From Zizania palustris (Eukaryota > Streptophyta > Magnoliopsida > Poales > Poaceae), in contig JAAALK010000287.1 in assembly GCA_019279435.1 (NCBI GenBank), positions 20,336,162 through 20,400,161 of the forward strand: a stretch of 64,000 nucleotides of DNA, read 5' to 3'. The notes beneath the pieces were generated by a model that saw nothing but the letters and a program-made list of their open reading frames with translations, was not told the DNA's origin and did not search any database. A program made the position numbers and the translations under genes. Below are positions 55,306 through 64,000 of the stretch, piece after piece (position 1 is the stretch's first letter; each line of letters opens with the position of its first letter).

Positions 55306-57448
55306 CTAGGATTCCCAGAAGATAATTTCACCATTGTCGCCAACTAAACCAATATCCTTGAGCCTCCTTTCTTGGTAGTACTCAAGGCCATCTAATTCTT
55401 CCTCCCTCCGCTGAAAAATGCCATCAATCTGCTGTAGCACTTTCTTCTCACCAGCCCTCACTTCGATGGCAATTTGAAGCCTTGCCTGCAGATTCTCTCT
55501 TTCCAATAGTTCTTCGTCCTGAATATTTTTGAGATGTTTCATAATATTACTTGTGATCTATATTCTATATAACACAATACAAATAAAAAATGGTATTTGT
55601 TCAGTTTACAAGTATACCTCTTCTACGGTAGTGTGATAAGCGCTAAGGGCAGATTTGCAGGCATTTCGGATGACCTGACATATTGCTTCTTCATTGTCAA
55701 AACTCACTGGCAGTTCAAGGTGGCCCCAAACAGCATTTCTGAAGAGTGCTTCCAGGAGAAATGCATCTGTTCCCCCAAGACACAGTAATCGCAGGTAAGT
55801 TAACATTTGAGGAGGAAGAGATTCACCAAGGACAAGGTCAAAGTATGCAGTCTCCCCCAGCCCATTTAGCTCCGCAATGTCAAGCTTGTCATCGTAAAAT
55901 GGATCAGATTCAGATATCTCCAAGGTCAGAGTATATGAATCCCTTGATGAATTTGATTTGGTGAAACCATAATCAAGCGCTAATTCGGCATTGCTCTTGT
56001 CCAAATCATACTGAACATATATCTGCCAAATCATTATTTGGTATATAATTGTACAACTGTATGATTTCCTTCAAATAAAAAAATATGGGACACTACGCGT
56101 ACCTGTTCTCCAGATTTAACATCAACTGGTGTTCGCAAAGAGAACACAACATCCCTACCAAAAAGGCCCTTTCCTTTGATCTCCCAACTGGCCTCTTTTG
56201 ACGTTATATCATCACTGTGATTTACCTGATTTGATGAAGCACCAAAATTATTAAAACGGAATGAATTCCCAATCTTCCAGTTACATCGGCATTATGTATC
56301 AAGGGAAAAGTACTGAAAATGCACTTTATCGTGTGTAATGGATAATATTGAACATTTGCCATGATAAATTACAGCCATGGCTTCCAGTGACGTCTATTGC
56401 AACAATAAGTTGATTTACAGCTCGTTAGAAAAGCAATTAGAAAATAGAAATGCAGGCATGATTTGCATTTTGAGAACTTACCAGATCAGCAAGTGGTATG
56501 AGAGCAAGTTTATCTCCACGGAGCCCTGTAAACACCCTTGATCTGAGTATTCCAAATGCCCACAAGAAATCATCAAATGTTATGGTGCCAGGAAAAAGGT
56601 CCTTGTTCTTGCTTATGATCTCAGCTTCAACATTATCAAATTCACTCTGCACATACTCCTTCACACCCATTGTTGTGCTCAGTAACTGAGTTCCTGAAAG
56701 GAACAAAAACATGCAAATTACACTAAAGTTAGCTAACAAGGAGCAACTAGTAGTCAAAAACAAATTTTATTTTCTGAAGAAAAATTCTGGACTTTGCGTT
56801 GCACACCCACCTTGTATCTCCAAGAGCTCCTCTTCTGACCTGCACTGGAGGCACGAAGCAAACCACTCGAAAACATCAGCACTGACATGCGACCACGAAA
56901 GCAACAACGAGCATTTCATCGAACACATGTAGAGCGATGATCTATCAGCATCACCTCACTCACCAGAAGATGGTGGAATCACTCTGGCTGGGGAGGATGG
57001 CGAGGTAGGGCGCCCAGGGCGAGTGCGCGCCTCGCGCGGCCTCACGGAGGAGGAGCAGAGAGACAGCGACCCACGGCCGGAGGTCCCCACCGCTGAGGGC
57101 CCGGCCGAGGTCAGAGGCCGCGACGGCGTCGGCATCTATCCAGAGTTTTTTCGGTACCTCGGCGACGACCTCGCCACGGGACAGGCCCCGCGCCGCGACG
57201 AGGCCGAGGCCCTCCGGCACCGCGGCAGGCGACGCCGCGCCACCCGTGTCCGCGCCGTGGGACGATATCCAGCGCCGGAATTCCTGCAGCGCGGCGTCAG
57301 AGGGCGCCGACGCCGCCGTGGCGGAGGCCACGCGAGGGTGCAGGCGGAGTGGCCTCGGCCTCAAGGGGAGGCGGAGGCGGGGAGGCTGCGGGTAGCCGGA
57401 GAGGAGACGGGGAGGGAGGAGATGGTGGTGGTGGACGGCACCAGCCAT
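55306..57448 (-). CDS. LSMT-L: Chloroplast Rubisco large-subunit / aldolase lysine N-methyltransferase homologue (SET domain)
   Basis: LSMT-type SET enzymes methylate lysines of chloroplast stromal proteins, the Rubisco large subunit or, in many species, fructose-bisphosphate aldolase. Six minus-strand exons keep phase: 56964-57448, 56811-56839, 56482-56693, 56103-56225, 55618-56022 and 55306-55518, giving 488 residues, normal for the family. The order is a transit peptide (residues 1-50, basic, Pro/Leu/Arg-rich), then the SET domain with VPEGLGLVAARGL, WSEEELLEIQGTQLLSTTMG, LIPLADLVNHS and the catalytic-type YDLDKSNAELALDYGF, and last the helical substrate-binding region ending RRLKDIGLVGDNGEIIFWES. 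The start is the ATG of MAGAVHHHHLL; the open frame upstream lacks support. Nothing is broken. Confidence 0.9.
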
Positions 57449-58831
57449 GGTCCGGCGCCGTGGCGCGCGGAGAGGAGAGGAGACGGGCGGGCGCGCCCGG
57501 CGCGGAGGAGAGTTTGGATTGGAACTTGGAAGACGACGACCGTTGGTTCGCTTCGGGGAATTGGGGCTATGGAATATGGATATGATCAGGAGTGCCCCTC
57601 CGAACAACAGTGTCAAATGCATCCAATTAGCAATTATACCACTATTTTAATATTTCATATATTTTCATTCAAAAAAAATAAAAATTATTTATACCACTAT
57701 TTTTATTAGTGGTTTTAGAATTTAGAAAGGTAAAATCGTTCAAAAAATAAGTGATGCGACGGAAAAAATACATGCAAATTATCTGATAACGATTATACTC
57801 AAAATATAATCAATTAAAAAAAACTAATTTATCGTTGAAATTAAATGCTAAGAATAATTCTATGCACAGTAACAATGATCCAGTTAAAACTCTAAGGCCT
57901 TCGTTTGGATCCAGATATTAAAAGAATTAAAATTTATTTCAAATTCTATAAAACATTAAATTGCGTGGAATTTAACGGAAATATAATATTTATATTTGGG
58001 CATTCCGTAGAATTTAAATACAATAACTAATTACCAAATATGTTTAGTTGATTAAACCATGGAATTAATTCTATTAATACAAGAAAATATTAGCTAAAAA
58101 AACAAGCTTGATGAAGGAATGCATAGTAAAATGATCAATCTTGATAAATATAAGAATTTCAATCAATTTTTTTTCTTGAAAAGAAATTCCTAGTTAAATT
58201 CTAGATTTCAGATTTGATATTTCCAATTCGATAGTGACCCAAACAGCACACCTAATAGAATTGAATTCCAATTCTTTAATTTTAGAACAAGATCCAAAGA
58301 GGTCCCAATGAGATTGCATCTATCCAGCTAAATTCACGTAGGAACAGATAACTAAACAGCGGTCACCATCTTGTTTTAAAACAGTAACCGATTGTTTTTA
58401 ATTAGAAATATCAATTTTGTATAATGCACCAAACCGAAAACAATGTCATCAATTCGCATGTGTTTCATTCATTGATGCCAGTATCCATCTCTTGCTTTCT
58501 TGGTGCGTACCAAATGTATGAGCTTACAGTGATAATGAAAAACGTTCATCTCCAAAATTTATTACTATCTGAAAAAAATTGACTTAACTGACAGTTTCAT
58601 GAGTTCAAAGCTTAATACCTCAGTAAAAAAAAGTTCAATTCACGTCAAAACAGAGAAAAAAATCCTGCTTCCTAAACATTGACTTGACTATCACCGTCAT
58701 CAGCTCAAACCTACACAAGTTTGATGAAATACCTACAAATAGGTATGTTATGCTCGGCATCACAGATTGCTTACACAAATCACAGTTTTTTAACTCTCGG
58801 GTTAATTGCTTCCATTGGCCAGCGCTTATTA
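57449..58831. other. LSMT-L upstream region and AT-rich intergenic DNA
   Basis: The first 200 bp should contain the LSMT-L promoter. The rest is AT-rich and includes one probable MITE (57894-58308). No gene was recognised. Confidence 0.35.
57894..58308. mobile_element. Probable MITE
   Basis: GGCCTTCGTTTGGATCC on the left and, read inward from the right, GGGACCTCTTTGGATC resemble each other as imperfect terminal inverted repeats. AATTCTATNNAA-type inverted words lie inside. No target duplication could be confirmed. Confidence 0.4.
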
Positions 58832-59129
58832 GAGCATCTCCATTGTAATTGCTATCCAACTTGCTATCCTTAAAAATAGCAAGAATTGTCAAAAAATTGT
58901 CTCCATTGTACTTGCTATTTGACTTGCTATTTTAGGGAGCTTGCTATTTCTCTCACCAAACTTGCTACATGTAGCAAGTTTGATGAGAGAAATAGCAAGT
59001 TTTCTAAAATAACAAGTCAAATAGCAAGTACAATGGAGTGAGTAGCAATATAGCAAGCCAATTGAAATAGAGAGACTTGCTATTGCTATGAATAGCAAGT
59101 CAAAAATAGCAATTACAATGAAGATGCTC
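58832..59129. mobile_element. Palindromic Tourist-like MITE
   Basis: The 298-bp element begins GAGCATCTCCATTGTAATTGCTA, and its right end reads inward GAGCATCTTCATTGTAATTGCTA. It is flanked by TTA at 58829-58831 and 59130-59132, a PIF/Harbinger duplication. Almost the whole element folds back on itself around a central CTTGCTACATGTAGCAAG (about 58963-58980). It lies just beyond the 3' end of the Pin4-type gene. Confidence 0.75.
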
Positions 59130-59204
59130 TTAAGAGGCAAAGACACGAGCAATTTGCATATTGTATAGCCTAAGGTGCTTCTGTTCCATCCTGAATAACG
59201 CTGA

Positions 59205-60838
59205 TCAGTTCTTCCTCCCTTCACAAAGGATGATGTGGTATCCGTGCCTGCAATGTAAACCGATAAAAATAATGGTAAGTAACTAGTAAAAGATGCGGGC
59301 ATACAATTAAGAATATAGAGTAGCTAAAAGCACTAGGCTACATAATTTAGAAGAACATCACTTTTGTTTTGTTCATAAATCTGTAATAGAAATGTAGAAC
59401 AACCTAACTGTTTGTCAAAAAGGAAACTAGATATCACACGTATGTGAGGCGCTAAGGGCATGTACAACCTCATTTAATAGGTGGTTTCTTGAGAGGTCTC
59501 TAAGGGGTTAACTGAAAAAAAATACAAGAAACAAGATCTTCACAAAAAACTCATCTCTACACGATTCTCCATACGTATTGTCTCTTAGCTGCATTTATGA
59601 TTCTGGGGCTTAGAATTGTACCATGCAGTTTCTTTGTTGTCTCTTATACTTTGAAAACTATTCCACTATCTCAGGGTTGTACATGTCCTAAGAGATAGTG
59701 ATAAGACAAATACGTAGACTTAAATGGTGCACTAGTAGCTCCGACGGGTGTGCTAAACGCAACATCCTGAAAAGGACCAGCCATTTTTCCCCGAGGGAAC
59801 CATCCAAGATCTCCACCTTTCTTTCCTGATGGGCACTCAGAGTATTCTTGGGCTATCTGCAGTAGCAAAACAGTAACATCAATCAGATAAGATGTTATCA
59901 TAGTGTACACTGGGCTATGAAAGCAGTCAGAGACTGCATTCGACAAACATGTAAGTGGATTGTATTGTAAGTCTGCAAATGATCGGAAATTTGTTTGATA
60001 TTGAAGTCAAGTAAACTTATTGTTGATATTTTCCTTCTGATGTCACGCACACTCCACAAAATAGCAGTCACAGCCTCAGATGCATGTCCCACTTAGTGAT
60101 TAGACAACCATACAGAAAGTGCATCAACTTATACTTATTTTCTATACAAAAATGGATTATGGATTGATACATTTTTTAAACGTGGGTTAAAACAAAGGCC
60201 AGATTATTCTCCCAGTATGCTAACCATGTAAAAGATCCCAAGATTTCCTGCCATAGTCCTTTGGTTAGTTATCCACTGTTCAATACTAGTTACCACTTTA
60301 CCAGTCAGGAGTTTGTTTGGAAACCAAGGCACCAAGCAGTACAAGATCACTAGTTCACTACCAGTTTTAGGTGTCTTAACCAATTCTACCAATAAATTTT
60401 TCGCACCAGGTATAACCAAAGATCTCAAGTTCTAATTATAGTATCACTATCAATATGCAACATATTCACACCAGTAAAAGTCAGAGCTTGTTTGACTCAC
60501 TTTAACTGTGATTCACAGGAGATAACTGGAACTAAAGCATTCACATGTACAAATCCAACATATATGCATGATTGGTAGGATTAGATTAGCAATTGAACCA
60601 TAGATGACACAAACATGAAGTTTTATCAGTACAAAAATACTGAACTCCTGAAAACTCTGATGCCTTACTTTTTCTTTGAGCCAACCACACTAACTTGAGG
60701 CTGAGCTGGATAAGCATCTGCCACTTACCTTGGCAAACTCAGCCGGAGGGACCTTGTCCCCGTTGTCCAACCAGCCATCCTGCAACTTCTTGTACGCTTC
60801 ATTGACCTTCCCCTGCTTCTCGCACAAGACGTGCCTAG
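59205..60838 (-). CDS. Pin4/Par14-type parvulin peptidyl-prolyl isomerase, 5' exon missing
   Basis: Parvulins speed cis-trans isomerisation of X-Pro bonds. Three in-phase minus-strand exons were found: 60729-60838, 59714-59856 and 59205-59247. They encode ARHVLCEKQGKVNEAYKKLQ, then YSECPSGKKGGDLGWFPRG and KMAGPFQDVAFSTPVGATSA, then HGYHIILCEGRKN and a stop. This is a nearly complete parvulin domain of about 98 residues. It lacks the phosphate-binding basic loop of Pin1, so it should not need phosphorylated substrates. The Lys/Gly-rich N-terminus of about 45 residues expected from the family should lie upstream, but no such exon occurs up to 61476, where an LTR retrotransposon begins. The gene is either split by a long intron or has lost its start. 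Confidence 0.8.
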
Positions 60839-61476
60839 CTGCAAAAGCAAACTAGCACAGCAATCAGGTACCCAAAAAACATGAAATTTACAACGAACAG
60901 AACCATCCTAACCAAAGGGGCCTTCATAGCTAACACCAAATCGGTCGATACCCATTTAATCAATATCGGTACCAGCCCCAAAACGAACAATCACCGGCGA
61001 CGAAATAATCCATCAACTTGCGATTTGGGACATTAACTCGAACCCTAAGATCCGAATCCCATCTCGCGGGACTCAAATCCAGTCGTACCAAGCACGACGA
61101 GTTAAGAAGAAGGGTTAATAGCATCCATGCCACCGTTATTTGCGAAAGCGAACGAAATATCATTACTATTTTCATATTATCCTGTATGTCATTACAAATT
61201 TCAGATTCTGTCCCGTGAGCCATTTTTTACACGTGCAACGTCGACGGGGCCAACTGCAGGCATCTACAGTTTCGTATTGCCATTACTACCCTTGCGTAAC
61301 GGTTACAAGCCATTACTCCATCCCGACGCGCGCTACAGCGATTCCCCAATTCCCGTGACCTCCCGCCGAATCCCAGCGACGAACCCTAGCGCGCTCAAGC
61401 GATTCCCCAGCGACGATTCTTTCCCAGCGATGATTCCCCATTCTTTCCCCTTCTCATTCCCCTTCTCTGGAACCTT
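60839..61476 (-). other. Parvulin intron 1 / upstream remnant
   Basis: No exon with the family's start codon and Lys/Gly-rich N-terminus was found. A minus-strand Lys/Gly/Glu-rich frame abuts the LTR (61475-61430), but it has no usable splice context and does not match the family. Confidence 0.4.
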
Positions 61477-63229
61477 TGTAGGACCGAAAGTAGCGACCAG
61501 AGGGGGGGTGAATGGGCGCCTAAAAAAATATTCTTTCGAATCAATGGCCTGTTCCCAATACCCAACGCACCTCGACAAACTTAGCAAGGAAAAGTAAACG
61601 GATCAACAAGACCTAAAATGATCTAGCCTAAAAAAGGACCGGTGTCCTAAACGAAAAGACACCAACACAGTGCTTAAAGGCAGATTAACAGATTAATTAA
61701 CTCATAGACATTTAATCAGACCAACAAACATGAAGATGATAAATAGTGAAGTTCCAGCCGAAATAAAAACAGTGCACAGATTAAAACACCAGATTCAATA
61801 TCATCTATTTAATCAAGACAACAGATGAACCAACTGTCAGCACAAAGATTAAATCAACAGATGAAATACATTTATAATAAAAATACTTCTTAGCAGTATT
61901 TCATCACATGCAATAGGATGTTACGGGAAGTATTGAAATAGTACAAACCGTACGTGAAACATGGCAATACGTGAATATTTAATTAGCACGCAAATCGAGA
62001 AATGCAATTAGTACTAATCAAATAGCAAACCAGTACGGCAGCTTCTAATAGAACAAGTTTTCTATGCAAAAACAGTACAACATGTGCATGAGTATTCTGA
62101 GTAACGCCAGATTTAGCACAAACACAAGAGTTCAAAATTAATAGGCGTTTAATATCAGAGTAAATATCACAGCAAAAACCTTGCCTCGATTTGCGTGCGC
62201 CTGGATTTCAAGAAAACTCCTGTCGCCAAAGCTTGTTTTCCACGTTGCGGTGTGCCACAGAAGATCCGGGCTGCACACTTCGTGAGACTTCTTGCTTGGC
62301 ACGACGAACGAAGCTTCTTCCTGCCGCTTGCATGTGCACGCCGTCACACAGCAGCAAACAGTCGCACGCCTCCTCCGCCGAAGACCGAGCACAGCTTCTC
62401 CCTTGCCAAAACGATTGGCGCCACGCTTGAGCCGATCCGCTGCCGTGGATCCTCGAATAAAACCGGCCACTGGTTTTTGAGAGAAGCACCGTGGAGGAAG
62501 GAAAAAATCAAACAGAAGAGCTGGCGGCGCTCGATGAACAGTGAGAAGGAAGAAAAAAATGACCCTCAAGATTTCAGAATTGGAAAAGTGATTTCTTCAA
62601 AAAGGGTGCCCTAACCCTAGGCTATTGGGGCCTATTTATAGGCAGCCCATTAAATGGGAAAATGCAGAAATACCCCTAGGGTTTTTTACAGACGCTGAAT
62701 AAAAATGGAAAAGACCGAAATGCCCTTAGGGTTTTTTACAGACTCGACTGACAGACTGTGGGCCTAAAGGCAAAATAGTAAAAACCTAAATAAAGGTAAC
62801 TTGTCCTGATGTGGAGCTTTCGTAGCAGCTACGGCTTCACCTCAGGACGGTCAGATCCGAAATCAACGGTCGTCAGTTTTGCGCCGAAACTGACAAAGCG
62901 TCCACCGTCTTCGCACCGGGTACCCGGATTGGGCCGGCCCGATTCCGCGGCTCCCTCAGCCCGTCAATCACTCGCCGCCCGTGTACCTGAGTCAATCCCG
63001 GTCAACAGTCTAGTGGATCCTCTGCTGCTCCTAGCCCATGTACCCGGATTGGGCCAGCCCGACTTCGCGGCCCCTCTGCCCGACAGTCGCTCGCTGCCCG
63101 TGTACCTGAGTCACACGCGGCCCAGACGCAGCAGATCTTCTCTCTCTTTTCAGTCCTCTTTGACTATCGTTGACAATGACTCATCACATCTGAAGTCATG
63201 AGGCCCACGCTATTCAGCATGGCTCCTCA
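61477..63229 (-). mobile_element. 3' LTR of a second SIRE-like Copia element
   Basis: On the plus strand the LTR runs TGTAGGACCG...CATGGCTCCTCA (1753 bp) and shares its ends and several blocks with the LTR at 46849-48454. The middle is diverged, so it is a different subfamily. The outer flank is ACCTT (61472-61476). The internal region and the partner LTR lie to the right, beyond the window. Confidence 0.85.
62633..62640 (-). promoter_or_regulatory. LTR TATA box (second SIRE-like element)
   Basis: The minus strand reads CCTATAAATAGGCCCC at the position equivalent to the TATA boxes of the other SIRE-like LTRs. Confidence 0.5.
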
Positions 63230-64000
63230 ATCTCCCCCTTGATGAGTGCATTGTCAACACTTCTCTTCTTCAGCTTTCCAGTACCTGCAAGCAACTGTGG
63301 AAACACGAAAACAAAAACACAAGAAAACAAAGAAGAAGAAAATAAAGTAAAAGTTTAACCCTAATGACCAAAAGCCGAACAAAAGCAAGATACGGTCATT
63401 ATGGTTAACCAAAGGTAAAAGCTCAAAACGAGTGCAGTCTCAGAAACATCAACAAGGATATCAAAAGAGTAAGGACAACCGGGACAAAAACTCCCCCTAA
63501 AACAAATCCCAGAGAAAGCCAAAACTCCCCCTTAAACTCTTATACCAAAATTTCTCCCCCTTGTTGACAAGTGAACTCATCAAGCACTCTAAAAAGACAC
63601 TGACTCCCCCTGAAATGCAACTCCCCCTCAAAATATGCAATGAATGCAACTGGGGTGCAAGTGGAGTGCAGAAAGCATGCTTCTCAGATATGATTGACTG
63701 CAATTACAACATCTAACAAGTATAGCAAAAGACATACTGTCTAAGACACATGGCATGATCAGTGCAACAGATGATATCTAAAGAAAGTCATTAGCATGCA
63801 TTTTTCAGTTTTTGCAAACAAAGGCATCACCACATTTTCCAGTTAACAAGCGAGGTAAAACATGAGATGTAGAAGCTAACTGATATCTACCAAGATAAGC
63901 ATTGTCCAAAACAAAGTGCTTCAGCAAACTTGTTGTCTTTTTAATTTTCAGGCTTTTTCATTTTTGCCAAGGGTTATTTGCATGTCAAACCTTATGCTAA
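63230..64000 (-). mobile_element. 3' internal region of the second SIRE-like element
   Basis: Directly next to the LTR is the polypurine tract (minus strand AAGGGGGAGA, 63230-63239). Further copies of CTCCCCCT lie at about 63491, 63527, 63555, 63604 and 63621. The part from 63671 onward matches 37716 onward in the first SIRE-like element. No coding frame is reached before the window ends. Confidence 0.7.

Noticed and set aside
57023..57709. 228-codon plus-strand open frame
   Set aside because: It is antisense to exon 1 of the LSMT-L gene and caused by high GC content.
61127..61597. 156-codon plus-strand open frame
   Set aside because: It crosses the LTR boundary at 61477, has no domain and is antisense to the parvulin upstream region.
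1..64000. CRISPR arrays, rRNA or tRNA genes
   Set aside because: None was seen. The only tRNA-like matches are retrotransposon primer binding sites, and the tandem repeats lack the spacer structure of CRISPR.

Overview
The window is plant nuclear DNA, almost certainly from a grass (Poaceae). Intron-bearing nuclear genes for chloroplast proteins (NdhL, the Rubisco large-subunit methyltransferase homologue) sit among nested LTR retrotransposons, an L1-type LINE and many short DNA transposons. GC-rich 5' coding ends and 'TTTGCCGAGTGTC'-type transposon repeats also fit a grass. The species cannot be named from the sequence alone.

Layout. 1-12.9 kb: no convincing host gene; a CACTA terminus, an orphan GC-rich island (1.7-2.8 kb), a hAT element with 8-bp duplications (3586-4565), two related CACTA-like elements (4.8-6.2 and 7.1-9.7 kb, the second carrying a B3-like gene fragment and an LTR fragment), a CCGAGTG-repeat element and a Tourist-like element. 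12.9-19.6 kb: a long TGTAACACCC...TTACA element (T1) with a relative (T2) inserted in antisense. 19.7-21.0 kb: ndhL on the minus strand, its last codons supplied by a transposon end. 21.2-28.6 kb: a hAT-like element split by a degenerate minus-strand L1 LINE with a 13-bp target duplication. 29-31 kb: inverted-repeat DNA. 31-36 kb: a decayed Copia element (plus strand) with a 2.17-kb solo LTR in its RNase H region. 36.5-48.5 kb: a SIRE-like Copia element (minus strand) interrupted by a third TGTAACACCC element (T3). 48.5-49.9 kb: a gag-only Copia element (TR-GAG type). 50.1-50.9 kb: a hAT MITE. 51-61 kb: a compact gene island with a CREST-type membrane protein (plus), an E-class PPR protein (minus), an LSMT-L-type SET methyltransferase (minus) and a Pin4-type parvulin (minus) whose first exon is absent. 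61.5-64 kb: the 3' LTR and 3' internal part of a second SIRE-like element that runs out of the window.

Most unexpected observation: the three TGTAACACCC elements, although long-LTR-like and without gag or pol, each carry a matching candidate three-exon gene. A TATA box is followed by a Ser/Pro/Arg-rich exon 1, an acidic exon 2 of 66-69 nt ending in an invariant AG|GCAAGT (GC-AG) donor, and an acidic exon 3 of 32-35 nt ending in TAG. Splice phases agree in all three copies, and most exon 2 differences between T1 and T2 are synonymous. This suggests a small acidic protein has been maintained at the protein level inside a supposedly non-coding repeat.

The host genes share an organellar theme. 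NdhL is a membrane subunit of the chloroplast NDH complex, LSMT-L modifies chloroplast stromal enzymes, and the PPR protein is probably an organelle RNA-editing factor. They do not form an operon; each has its own promoter region. Coordinates of exons were worked out by reading splice sites and checking phase by hand; no database search was run.
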